From an uncultured Campylobacter sp. (lineage in GTDB: Bacteria; Campylobacterota; Campylobacteria; Campylobacterales; Campylobacteraceae), in NCBI RefSeq assembly GCF_938045775.1, contig NZ_CALIBH010000187.1, forward strand, positions 1-26,057: a stretch of DNA of 26,057 nucleotides. Direction: 5' to 3'. The notes below the pieces were generated by a model, which saw only the letters and a list, made by a program, of their open reading frames with translations, was not told the DNA's origin and made no database searches. This document shows positions 1-8,260 of this stretch, piece by piece. The translations under genes were made by a program, and so were the position numbers. The number at the start of each line of letters is the position of its first letter. Positions within the stretch are counted from its first letter, which is position 1.

Positions 1-236
1 ACGTTTTTCGGGTTTGAATTGTAATCTATATCCCAGTAGCGAAATGCAAAACTTTCAACCTCTTCTTGAGTTACGTATTTGCTAAGACCGGGCACTTTGG
101 AGACATTTGTATCTGAAGTAACGGTAAAATGGGTTTGTTTGCGCTCCGTAAGACCCGATCTTTCGCCGAGCAGATACAGCGCGCATACGACCACTACGCA
201 GACGGTATAAATAAACCGAAGTTTAAAGCTTTTCAA
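1..236 (-). CDS. N-terminal part of a membrane-anchored hypothetical protein (runs off the window)
   Basis: Reading the minus strand from a TTG at 236 gives an uninterrupted frame to the window edge, about 78 codons. The start is supported by an AAGGGGA ribosome binding site 4 bases upstream (241-247). The product begins with a short basic segment (KSFKLRF), then one hydrophobic helix at about residues 8-23 (IYTVCVVVVCALYLL), then a polar, probably periplasmic part. This fits a single-pass inner-membrane protein with its bulk outside the cytoplasm. I do not recognise the family. The gene is separated from the next one by about 390 bases, so it is probably its own transcription unit. Confidence 0.6.
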   Translation of the reverse strand, partial: MKSFKLRFIYTVCVVVVCALYLLGERSGLTERKQTHFTVTSDTNVSKVPGLSKYVTQEEVESFAFRYWDIDYNSNPKN

Positions 237-625
237 AATTTCCCCTTAGAATTTTGCCCGCGACTATATCCAATCAGTACTTAATAAAATATAAATACTA
301 TAGACGAAATAGGCAAAGTTAGCTGAAAAATGCGGTTAAGCCAGGTTTGAATGATGAAATCTTTCGAGTAAATTTGGCGAACGAATGTCGTCATAGACCT
401 TATTTGCGTAGCTACATCTTCTATTTACACCTACGCTAGGCATTATATCCGAAGCTCGCTCGCCGTAAATTTACCGCAACATCTTTGCGCAAGCTCTTCT
501 TGAAAGCACAAACCACCGAATTATCGTAGTGTTAATGAGCGGCAAGCCGCTACCGTATCACCAAAAGCGTATTTTGCGGGATTTGTTCTCAAGCTGCTCG
601 CGCGGCTATGAAGTGCGCTTTGCGG
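237..625. other. Intergenic region, no gene recognised
   Basis: No open frame here has a ribosome binding site and a plausible product. There is a short perfect inverted repeat, AGCGGC-AA-GCCGCT, at 538-551, downstream of the minus-strand fdh group. It has no T-tract, so it is a weak terminator candidate at best. The AT-rich stretch around 280-305 probably contains the promoter of the leftward gene starting at 236. Confidence 0.5.
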
Positions 626-814
626 CTATTTGCCGATAAAATTTTTCTGCAGCCACTCCATCGCTTTTTCTTCGCTTTCAAATCTGCCGCTTTTGGCGAC
701 TTGAAACTGCCCCTCATAAAAGCGAATTCTGATACCGTCTTGGACGCTATCTACCTTGATGCGCGTGATCCTGTCTTTGTTTAGATAGGTTCGTTCGTTT
801 AGCTTTACAAACAT
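626..814 (-). CDS. Small conserved-looking protein, 62 aa, last gene of the fdh group
   Basis: The ATG at 814 follows a strong AAAGGAG ribosome binding site with 6-base spacing. The gene lies 17 bases after the ModE-type regulator on the same strand, so it is probably co-transcribed with it. The product is a soluble, basic 62-residue protein with alternating hydrophobic and charged residues suggesting a small beta-rich fold, then a C-terminal amphipathic helix (EEKAMEWLQKNF). No signal peptide, membrane segment or cysteine is present. I cannot assign a function. Position suggests some link to formate dehydrogenase or molybdenum metabolism, but this is guilt by association only. Confidence 0.65.
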   Translation of the reverse strand: MFVKLNERTYLNKDRITRIKVDSVQDGIRIRFYEGQFQVAKSGRFESEEKAMEWLQKNFIGK

Positions 815-831
815 CGTTTTCTCCTTTAAAT

Positions 832-1623
832 TTAATGGTTTTTATCTGCCGCTTTACTTGCGTCTTTTTCGCCCTCTTTTTTCAAAAACAGCTCCTTAAA
901 GCGCTCGTTTGCGTAGTTTTCTATATCGCTTTGCAGCTGCTTATATGCAGCAATCAGCTCATAGGCGCGTGCATTTAGCGTCGTACCCGCGGCATTGCCG
1001 CCGCCTTGCTTGGTACTAAAGAGCTCCTCTTGCAGATTTTTTTGTAAAATTTGCAGATGGCTCCAGCACTTTTTATAGTTCATCCCCAAAACCTCGGCGG
1101 CCTTAGAGATGGAGCCCGTTTGAGCGATCACGTCCAGCACTTCGGTTTTGCCCTTGCCAAAAATGAGCTCGCCCTGCGCATTTTCGATCCAAGTTTTCGT
1201 TTTTACCCTCATTCTTTTGCCTTTCTTCTCCTTAAAGCAGCCCAACTGACAATATTTCACGTCTATGGCGTGCTCCTTAAGCGTAGAGCGCACCGTATCG
1301 AACCCCACTCCGCCGCTAGCTACGGCGCGGGCGTCGCGGCAAAAAATCCGCCTTTTCTCATCCAAAAACGGATTTAGCTTCTGCAGAGCCTTTATGCTGC
1401 CTCCGCTACATTGCAGCTTGCCGAACTGTCCGAGTTCGCAGCGATCTATCCGTATCCCTTCGCGTGCCGCGAGATCTCCTACGACGCTCGCGTCTACGCC
1501 TAATTTGGCGGCGATCTTAAACGCCGCGCCGCAATCGAGCTTGCCGCTTGGATTTAGTAAATTTAAAATCAGCCTTTTGATCTCGCTTGCTTTTTTATCG
1601 TCTATCTTGATATCTATCTCCAT
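832..1623 (-). CDS. modE: ModE-type winged-helix regulator with a duplicated CxLGxF N-terminal module
   Basis: The 263-aa product has two parts. Residues about 150-235 match the ModE DNA-binding domain: GELIFGKGKTEVLDVIAQTGSIS, then the recognition helix region AAEVLGMNYKKCWSHL and the FSTKQGGGNAAGTTL wing. Residues about 20-135 hold two related units. The first ends in CELGQF (62-67) and the second in CQLGCF (125-130), each preceded by a helix-turn-helix-like stretch. The C-terminal molybdate-binding MOP domains of classical ModE are absent, so any sensing must lie in the cysteine-containing N-terminal repeats (inference). The gene starts 9 bases after fdhD with an AAGG site, and the small 62-aa gene follows. 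It probably controls fdhF/fdhD, perhaps also nap, according to Mo or W status. The domain call is secure; the ligand is unknown. Confidence 0.8.
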   Translation of the reverse strand: MEIDIKIDDKKASEIKRLILNLLNPSGKLDCGAAFKIAAKLGVDASVVGDLAAREGIRIDRCELGQFGKLQCSGGSIKALQKLNPFLDEKRRIFCRDARAVASGGVGFDTVRSTLKEHAIDVKYCQLGCFKEKKGKRMRVKTKTWIENAQGELIFGKGKTEVLDVIAQTGSISKAAEVLGMNYKKCWSHLQILQKNLQEELFSTKQGGGNAAGTTLNARAYELIAAYKQLQSDIENYANERFKELFLKKEGEKDASKAADKNH

Positions 1624-1632
1624 GCCGCCTTC

Positions 1633-2415
1633 TTAACTCAAAATTCTCTCTTCGCCGCTATAGACGTTTAAATTTTCGCCGCGCGCGAAGCCGCAAAGGG
1701 TAAGATCAAATTTACGCGCGATCACGACGCCGAGGCTCGTAGGAGCCGTGCGCGAAACAAGCGCGCTAATGCCGCTCATCACGGCTTTGGCGACCATTTC
1801 GGAGCTTAGCCTGCCGCTTACCAAAAGAAGCGAGCCCTGCGTATCGCGCCCCGCCAAGACCGCCTTGCCGACGGATTTATCGATGGTATTGTGCTGGGCG
1901 ATATCCTCGCCGATAAAATACTCGCCGCCCGCGGTAAAGAGCTTTGCGGTGTGCACGCAACCCGTCATCTCGTAAAGCTCGCACTGCGTGTAAAACTCGC
2001 TCATCAAATTTAAAATTTCATTCTTATGAAATTTAGCGTCCGAGCGGACTTTGCGCGCCGCCATCGCCTCTGGATCGATATTTGCGGTAGAGCTGCGCCC
2101 GCAGCCGCTGATGATAACCTTTTCGGCATCGAAGCTATTTAGCCGCTTTTCGTTTATCTCGCCGCAGACATTCACGCTAAGCCCGTCCGGCGCGAGCTCA
2201 ATGCTTCTTATGCCGCTTGGATCCGAGATCAAATTTTCGCTCAGCAAATAGCCTACCGCAAGCGCCTTTAAATCACTCGGAGTCGCCATCAGCGCGCCGA
2301 AACGCTTGCCGTTTAGTAAAATTTCAAGCTTGATCTCGCGAACCAAGATATCGCTTACGTTCCTTCTTTCATCCCCTTTAAATTTAACTATCTCCGCCCT
2401 ATAAATCGGCTCCAT
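1633..2415 (-). CDS. fdhD: Formate dehydrogenase accessory sulfurtransferase FdhD
   Basis: The 260-aa length and sequence match FdhD, which passes sulfur from the IscS cysteine desulfurase to the molybdenum/bis-MGD cofactor so that formate dehydrogenase is active. Recognisable family segments include the region ATPSDLKALAVGYLLSENLI (44-63), the cysteine loop IISGCGRSS (101-109), TGCVHTAKLF and the EDIAQHNTIDK segment. The loop usually carries a CxxC pair. Here it reads C105-G-R-S108, so the second cysteine is serine. The gene lies about 270 bases after fdhF and 9 bases before the ModE-type gene, all on the minus strand, which fits a role in maturing FdhF. The start ATG at 2415 has an AAGG site. 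Function is confident; the effect of the missing cysteine is unknown. Confidence 0.93.
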   Translation of the reverse strand: MEPIYRAEIVKFKGDERRNVSDILVREIKLEILLNGKRFGALMATPSDLKALAVGYLLSENLISDPSGIRSIELAPDGLSVNVCGEINEKRLNSFDAEKVIISGCGRSSTANIDPEAMAARKVRSDAKFHKNEILNLMSEFYTQCELYEMTGCVHTAKLFTAGGEYFIGEDIAQHNTIDKSVGKAVLAGRDTQGSLLLVSGRLSSEMVAKAVMSGISALVSRTAPTSLGVVIARKFDLTLCGFARGENLNVYSGEERILS

Positions 2416-2609
2416 AGACCTTCCTTATTTTAATTTCGCCCGTATCGTAGTGAAATTTTGCTTAAATAGCCTTAATTCGCCGAAGTAAAGCCGCAGTACT
2501 GAAGCGGCGTGCGTAAATTTAAAGCGCTCGCAGTTTTGTATTTAAAAAATCGCGGAAAACCCACGAGCCGCTCGCACCATGCGCGCAAGCGGCCATGAAG
2601 CGCCCACAA

Positions 2610-2657
2610 AGATAAAATTTCATCAAATTTTGCCGCAGCCGCGATGAAATTTCATCT
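2610..2657 (-). terminator. Imperfect inverted repeat after fdhF, possible terminator or attenuator
   Basis: The words AGATAAAATTTCATC (2610-2624) and GATGAAATTTCATCT (2643-2657) form an inverted repeat with one mismatch and an 18-base loop, 30 bases after the fdhF stop. It could partly separate fdhF from fdhD transcription. There is no clear T-tract, so the role is tentative. Confidence 0.3.
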
Positions 2658-2687
2658 ATATAAAGCGGGTGGAACTTGCCGCCCAAA

Positions 2688-4940
2688 CTACTTATGAACC
2701 GGCGATAGATAAGGTTTTTCAGAGTGCATCGACATCTCGTTTTGTCTTCTGAACTCGATAAACTCACTCTCGCTAAGCTTTCTGATATTTGCAATCGTCA
2801 TCTTTAGCGGCGGGATGCCAGATAGCGGATCTAGATCGCCCGCATGCACGAGCTCGTTGCCGTCGGCCTCGCTGTAATGGAAGGTCGTAAATATCGTGCC
2901 CTCTTTTAGATCCGGATTTATACGAAGCTTCGCGGCGATCTGACCGCGCTTATTTTTAACGAGCGCGTAGCAACCTTCGGTAAGCTCGCGTTCGCGTGCG
3001 ATGTCAGGGCTTACCTCGATGAGCGCGCCTTCTGCGCCCGCGCCGTACTCTAGCGCGCGGCACTCTCTCGTCATCGTGCCAGTATGGTAGTGATAAACCT
3101 TACGCCCGGTCGTAAATAAGCACGGATAAATTTCATCCGGAATCTCGCTAAGCGCGCCGCTTCCCACTGGATAATCATCAGGAATTTTCATCTTGGCTCT
3201 GAAATCCGCCTCAGCTTTAGCGCGCCCCTCTTTATCATCCACGTAAAGCACCGGCACCATTCTAAATTTACCATCAGGCAGCATCGATTTATGATCTGCG
3301 TAAAGAACCGGTGTGCCCGGATGATCTTCATCAGGACATGGCCAGCTTATGCCGCCTAGCTTATCTAGCCTATAGTAGCTAATACCGCCGAAAAATTTAG
3401 GCATTAATGCACGCACTTCGTTCCAAATTTCTTCCGCACTTAAAAAATCAAACCCTTCAAGTCCCATTCTTTGTGCGATATTGCAAACAACCTTCCAATC
3501 AGGCTCTACGCCAGGAGCCGGCTCGCTTGCCTTGCGCGTGCGCTGGACGCGACGGGAAGTGTTTAAAAAGGTGCCATCCTTCTCGCCCCAGCCGGCAGCA
3601 GGTAGTACGACGTCGGCCTTCTGTGCACTCTCGGTAAAGAAAAGATCCTGCACGATAAAGCAATCCAGATGGTGCGTTGCATGCACAAAGTGTTCCGTCC
3701 AAGGATCGCTCATTACGGGATTTTCACCGTAAACGTAGAGTAGCTTCAGCTCGCCGCTATCCATCTTATCGGGAGCAATCGTAAGCTTAAAGCCTGGAGT
3801 CGGATTTAGCTCGAAGTGCCATACTCTGCGCGCTTGCTCCTGAGCATAAGCGGAATTTACCGCACCTGCCGGAATGACGTTAGGCAGCGCGCCCATATCG
3901 CATGCACCCTGGACGTTGTTTTGACCGCGCAAAGGATTTACGCCCGCGCCTCGTTTGCCTAAATTCCCCGTCAAAATAGCTAAATTTGAAAGCGAAAAGA
4001 CGTTTGAGGTGCCGTCGCTAAACTGTGTGATACCCATCGTGTAGCAGATCGCCGCTGCGCCTGCTTTAGCATACATTCTAGCAGCTTCAATTACGAGCTC
4101 TTTTTTCACGCCGGTCTCGCGCTCGAAGCGCTCAGGCGTAAAGTCCTTAACCGCTTCTTTTAGATACTCGTAGCCGTGAGCGTAGTTTTTGATAAACTCG
4201 TCATCTTGCAAATTTTCAGCAATGATAACATTCATAATGGTATTTAGCGTCTTAATGTTCGCGCCCGGCGGGATCTGCAGATAGATGTCTGCTTTTTTCG
4301 CCATATCGGTGCGTTTCGGATCTACTACGATCATCTTAGCGCCGCGCTGCAAGCCTCGCTGCATCTGCATAGCGATGATCGGGTGACACTCGCTCGTGTT
4401 GGTGCCTATGAGCAAAAATACGTCCGTATCGGTAGCGAATTCGACCAAATCGTTCGTCATCGTTCCGTTTCCTAGCGTGTTGGCAAGACCTGCCACTGTA
4501 GGAGCGTGTCAAAGACGGGCGCAGTGATCGACGTTATTGCTGCCCTGAGCACGGAAAAATTTCTGAAAAACGTAGTTGTCTTCGTTATTTGAGCGTGCCG
4601 AGCTAAAGCCCATTATTGAGCTTGGGCCATATTTAGCGACGGTCTCTTTAAATTTAGACGCTACAAAATCGTAAGCCTCTTCAAAGCTTACCTCCTCAAG
4701 CTTGCCGCTTCTATCAAATACTCCGTTTTTCTTACGGATCATAGGTTTGGCAAGGCGTTTTGGAGAGTTTACAAACTCCCAGCCGAACATCCCTTTTAAG
4801 CATAGCTCGCCGTCATTTACGTGGTGGGCCTGTGTAGGGCGCGCGTTTACGATCCTGCCGTCTTTTACGATAAGATCGATACCACAGCCGGTGCCGCAGT
4901 AAGGACAAGTCGTTTTGACAATCTTTTCTCTGGATTGCAT
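2688..4940 (-). CDS. fdhF: Selenocysteine-containing formate dehydrogenase, cytoplasmic FdhF (FDH-H) type
   Basis: Two adjacent open frames form one 750-aa molybdopterin enzyme when the in-frame TGA at 4511-4509 is read as selenocysteine: VDHCARL-U-HAPTVAGLA. The Sec falls at residue 144 and is followed by the catalytic-site His, matching Sec140-His141 of E. coli FDH-H. The N-terminal 4Fe-4S ligands are C12, C15, C19 (CPYCGTGC) and C47 (LCLKG). Later motifs (GTNTSECHP, ILTGNLGKRGAGVNPLRGQNN, GENPVMSDP, YHYHTGTMTR) bind the two MGD cofactors. No twin-arginine signal is present, so the enzyme should be cytoplasmic, oxidising formate to CO2. I chose the ATG at 4940, which has AAAGGA 6-7 bases upstream, over a GTG ten codons earlier. 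No FdhB/FdhC or hydrogenase genes adjoin it, so its electron acceptor lies elsewhere. It needs SelA, SelB, SelC and SelD, which are not in the window. Confidence 0.93.
4470..4511 (-). promoter_or_regulatory. SECIS element (UGA plus downstream hairpin) of fdhF
   Basis: Directly after the TGA (4511-4509) the mRNA can form a two-part stem. The lower stem is UCCUA (4503-4499) with UAGGA (4474-4470). The upper stem is UGGC (4495-4492) with GCCA (4484-4481), closing the loop AGGUCUU (4491-4485). The GGUCU apical loop is the feature SelB recognises in the E. coli fdhF SECIS, at nearly the same distance from the UGA. This supports recoding rather than a disrupted gene. Confidence 0.85.
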
Positions 4941-4974
4941 AATATTCCTTTCAAGAATTTTGGTTTGCACGGCT

Positions 4975-4980
4975 ATTATA
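4975..4980 (-). promoter_or_regulatory. Candidate -10 box of fdhF
   Basis: A perfect TATAAT on the minus strand lies 35 bases upstream of the fdhF ATG, giving a short leader of roughly 28 bases. A second TATAAT is at 4994-4989. No clear -35 is seen, which is usual for Campylobacter sigma-70 promoters. Confidence 0.45.
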
Positions 4981-5412
4981 CTTTCTAGATTATAAAAGAA
5001 TTTTTAAATTAGTGAATTTTTTTAAGCAAAATTTAAGCAATATGCAAATATCGCATATTAAATTGAATAGTTAAATTTTACGCTTTCGCTTCGACGACGA
5101 CGGTATTTGCGCGTAAAATTTATCGCTTATCGCAAAAGACGCTTTTTAAGCTAACTTTTATAATTTTAATAGAATTTTGAAATTATATTACGCTCCGTTT
5201 TATTTCAAAGCACAATTAAATTTTTATGAAATTTTAATGCTAATTTATCGGTATAATATATTAATTTAATTAAATGAAAATCTATATTAAAATTTATCAA
5301 AAACTCGCTATCCTGATAAAATTTAAGCCACTAAATTTAAAATTTATAAAATTATTATCTTATATCTGAAATCTATGTAGAAAAAACCTTGATTTTAATC
5401 TAGACTAAGCTG

Positions 5413-5429
5413 TTTTTTTATGCTATTAT
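5413..5429 (+). promoter_or_regulatory. Candidate extended -10 promoter of napA
   Basis: A run of T (5413-5419) precedes TGC-TATTAT (5421-5429), which fits the T-rich plus extended -10 pattern of Campylobacter sigma-70 promoters. Transcription would start near 5436, about 38 bases before the napA ATG. Confidence 0.45.
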
Positions 5430-5473
5430 TCAAAATCTTAGTAGAAATTAATTCTGAACGAAAGGTTAATCTC

Positions 5474-8257
5474 ATGGATAGACGAGACTTTATAAAAAGC
5501 TCTGCAGCAGCGGCTGCCTGTAGCGTTGCGGGCATCAGCTTGCCTAGCAGTCTTAGTGCTGCGGAAGAAGCCGAAAAAGGCTGGCGCTGGGACAAGGCGG
5601 CCTGTCGCTTCTGCGGCACCGGCTGTGGCATCATGGTAGCTACCAAAGACGGCAAGATCGTAGCGGTCAAAGGCGATCCGTTAGCGCCCGTAAATCGCGG
5701 TCTAAACTGCATCAAAGGCTATTTCAACGCCAAGATCATGTACGGCGCTGATCGCATTACCAAGCCTCTTTTGCGCGTAAATTCCAAGGGCGAATTTGAT
5801 AAAAAGGGAAAATTTATCGAGATCAGCTGGCAACGAGCGTTCGACGAAATGGAGAAGCATTTTAGGCGAGCCTATAACGAAGGTGGTCCCGAGGGCTTTG
5901 CCGTACTTGGTAGCGGTCAATACACGATCCCGGAAGGTTACGCCGCAGCAAAGCTAGTAAAGGCGGGCTTTCGCTCCAATAATCTCGATCCTAATGCTCG
6001 CCAGTGCATGGCCAGCGCCGTCGTAGGTTTTATGCAAACCTTCGGTATCGACGAGCCTGCGGGTGTTTTCGACGATATCGAGCTAACCGATACCATCATC
6101 GCTTGGGGCGCGAATATGGCTGAGATGCACCCTATCCTTTGGTCTCGCGTCTCCGACCACAAGCTTCGCAACCCGGACCGCGTAAAAGTTATAAATCTCT
6201 CGACCTACTCTAGCCGCACTTCAAACATCGCCGATATCGAAATTATATTCCGTCCGAATACCGATTTAGCGATATGGAACTACATAGCAAGAGAGATCGT
6301 CTACAACCACCCGGATATGATAGATGAGAAATTTATTAAAGAGCACTGCGTATTCGCTACCGGTCCAGTAGATATCGGCTACGGCTTGCGAGAAGATATA
6401 AATCATAAAAAATACCGCAAGACCGAGCTTGACACAGCAGCTAAGCAAAAATCCAAAATTTTAAGCAAATCCGAGGGCGTTACGTTAGCATATCTGGGTA
6501 TGAAAGAGGGCGACGTACTCGAAAACAAACACTCTGACAAATCGGATGCTCACTGGCTCATAAGCTTCGAAGAATTTAAAAAAGCGCTGGAGCCTTACAC
6601 GATAGATTTCGTAGCGCCTTTAGCTAAGGGTGACGAAGGTGAGGATTTAGAGGCGTTTAAGACCAAGCTAAAGCAGCTGGCAGATTATTACATCGAAAAG
6701 GACCGCAAAGTAGTAAGCTTTTGGACGATGGGCTTTAATCAGCACTCAAGAGGAACCTGGGTCAATGAGCAAAGTTACATGGTACATTTCCTTCTTGGCA
6801 AGCAAGCCAAACCTGGCTGCGGAGCGTTTTCGCTTACCGGTCAGCCTAGCGCTTGCGGCACAGCTAGAGAGGTGGGCACGTTTTCTCACCGCCTACCTGC
6901 TGATATGGTCGTGGCAAATCCGGCTCACAGAAAGGTTTCCGAAAAAATTTGGAAGCTTCCGGAAGGCACGATAAATCCAAAACCGGGTGCGCACTACGTG
7001 CAGGCTCTGCGTAATCTCGAAGACGGCAAAATAAAATGGATATGGGTACAGGTCAACAACCCGTGGCAGCAGATCGCCAACGCAAACCACTGGATAGCCG
7101 CAGCGCGCGAGATGGATAACTTCATCGTAGTAAGCGAGCCATATCCGGGACTAAGCGCGAAGGTAGCCGATCTGATCCTGCCAACCGCGATGATCTACGA
7201 AAAATGGGGCGCATACGGCAATGCCGAGCGCAGAACGCAGTGGTGGAGACAGCAGGTCCTTCCTGTGGGCGACGCGATGAGCGATACGTGGCAGATGCTA
7301 GAGTTTTCCAAGCGCTTCAAACTCAAGGATTTCTGGGGCGAGACAAAGGTAAATGATAAACTTACGCTTCCAAACGTATTAGATAAAATTTCGGAATTCG
7401 GCTATACGCCAGAGACTACACTATTTGAAGTGCTCTTTGCAAACAAAGACGCTCAGGCTTTCGCGGCAAAAGATCCGATTATGGCAAGCTTCGATAACTC
7501 CGAAGTAAACGGCGACTCACGCGGCGTAATCGGCAGCGACGGCAAAGAATTTAAAGGATATGGCTTTTTCATCCAAAAATATCTTTGGGAGGAGTACCGA
7601 AAATTCGGCACCGGTCACGGACACGACCTAGCCGATTTCGACACCTATCACCGAGTGCGCGGTCTTAGATGGCCGGTTGTAGACGGCAAAGAGACGCTTT
7701 GGCGCTTTAACGCCCAATACGATCCTTATGCCAAAAAAGCGGCTCCGGATAGCGACTTTGCCTTCTACGGTAATGCAAAGGCGGCGCTTCCTAGCGGAGA
7801 TCTGAAATCCGCTACTTCAGGTGAAGAGAAAACAAGCCTTGCCAATAAAGCTAAAATTTTCTTCCGTCCATATATGGATCCTGTAGAAGTGCCAAGCGAG
7901 GAGTATCCTTTCTGGCTATGTACGGGTCGCGTGCTAGAGCACTGGCATACGGGCACTATGACTATGCGCGTACCGGAGCTTTATCGCGCCGTACCGGAAG
8001 CAAGATGCTATATGAACGAAGCCGACGGCTCCAAAATCGGCGTGCAACAAAACGAAATCGTCTGGATTGAGTCGCGCCGCGGCAAGGTAAAAGCGCGCGT
8101 GGACTTCCACGGACGTAACATTCCGCCGAAGGGGCTTATTTTCGTGCCGTTTTTTGACGAGAAGGTTTATATCAACCGCGTCACGCTCGATCATACCTGT
8201 CCGCTTTCAAAAGAGACCGACTACAAAAAATGCGCGGTTAAAATTTACAAGGCGTAA
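5474..8257 (+). CDS. napA: Periplasmic nitrate reductase catalytic subunit NapA
   Basis: The 927-aa product reduces nitrate to nitrite in the periplasm using bis-MGD molybdenum and one 4Fe-4S cluster. It starts with a twin-arginine signal (MDRRDFIKSSAAAAA, cleavage probably near residue 30). Cluster ligands are C44, C47, C51 (CRFCGTGC) and C79 (LNCIKG). The Mo-ligand cysteine is C178 in DPNARQCMASAVVGF. Family motifs continue throughout (WGANMAEMHPILWSR, GTAREVGTFSHRLPADMVV, WGAYGNAERRTQ, GRVLEHWHTGTMT). I chose the ATG at 5474, preceded by GAAAGG, rather than an in-frame upstream start at 5420, because the Tat motif then sits at the N-terminus. It heads a six-gene operon and is divergent from fdhF. 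Confidence 0.97.
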   Translation: MDRRDFIKSSAAAAACSVAGISLPSSLSAAEEAEKGWRWDKAACRFCGTGCGIMVATKDGKIVAVKGDPLAPVNRGLNCIKGYFNAKIMYGADRITKPLLRVNSKGEFDKKGKFIEISWQRAFDEMEKHFRRAYNEGGPEGFAVLGSGQYTIPEGYAAAKLVKAGFRSNNLDPNARQCMASAVVGFMQTFGIDEPAGVFDDIELTDTIIAWGANMAEMHPILWSRVSDHKLRNPDRVKVINLSTYSSRTSNIADIEIIFRPNTDLAIWNYIAREIVYNHPDMIDEKFIKEHCVFATGPVDIGYGLREDINHKKYRKTELDTAAKQKSKILSKSEGVTLAYLGMKEGDVLENKHSDKSDAHWLISFEEFKKALEPYTIDFVAPLAKGDEGEDLEAFKTKLKQLADYYIEKDRKVVSFWTMGFNQHSRGTWVNEQSYMVHFLLGKQAKPGCGAFSLTGQPSACGTAREVGTFSHRLPADMVVANPAHRKVSEKIWKLPEGTINPKPGAHYVQALRNLEDGKIKWIWVQVNNPWQQIANANHWIAAAREMDNFIVVSEPYPGLSAKVADLILPTAMIYEKWGAYGNAERRTQWWRQQVLPVGDAMSDTWQMLEFSKRFKLKDFWGETKVNDKLTLPNVLDKISEFGYTPETTLFEVLFANKDAQAFAAKDPIMASFDNSEVNGDSRGVIGSDGKEFKGYGFFIQKYLWEEYRKFGTGHGHDLADFDTYHRVRGLRWPVVDGKETLWRFNAQYDPYAKKAAPDSDFAFYGNAKAALPSGDLKSATSGEEKTSLANKAKIFFRPYMDPVEVPSEEYPFWLCTGRVLEHWHTGTMTMRVPELYRAVPEARCYMNEADGSKIGVQQNEIVWIESRRGKVKARVDFHGRNIPPKGLIFVPFFDEKVYINRVTLDHTCPLSKETDYKKCAVKIYKA

Positions 8258-8260
8258 ATT

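Larger units (their letters stand above)
4941..5473. other. AT-rich divergent regulatory region between fdhF and napA
   Basis: About 530 bases separate the divergent starts of fdhF and napA, with no credible ORF. The region is much more AT-rich than the flanking genes. Besides the two promoter candidates listed separately there is another TATAAT at 5252-5257 on the plus strand. Unusually long for this compact genome type, it likely carries operators for both anaerobic respiratory units. I could not identify a specific regulator site. Confidence 0.5.

Noticed and set aside
1051..1636. Plus-strand frames opposite the ModE-type gene
   Set aside because: They are shadows of a clear minus-strand gene with a recognisable domain and ribosome site.
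4509..4511. TGA as an inactivating stop splitting formate dehydrogenase into two pseudogene parts
   Set aside because: The stop is at the known Sec position, both flanks match the enzyme in one frame, and a SECIS-like hairpin follows.
5420..5473. Upstream in-frame start of napA at 5420
   Set aside because: The ATG at 5474 has a ribosome site and places the twin-arginine motif at the N-terminus; the upstream part overlaps the likely promoter.
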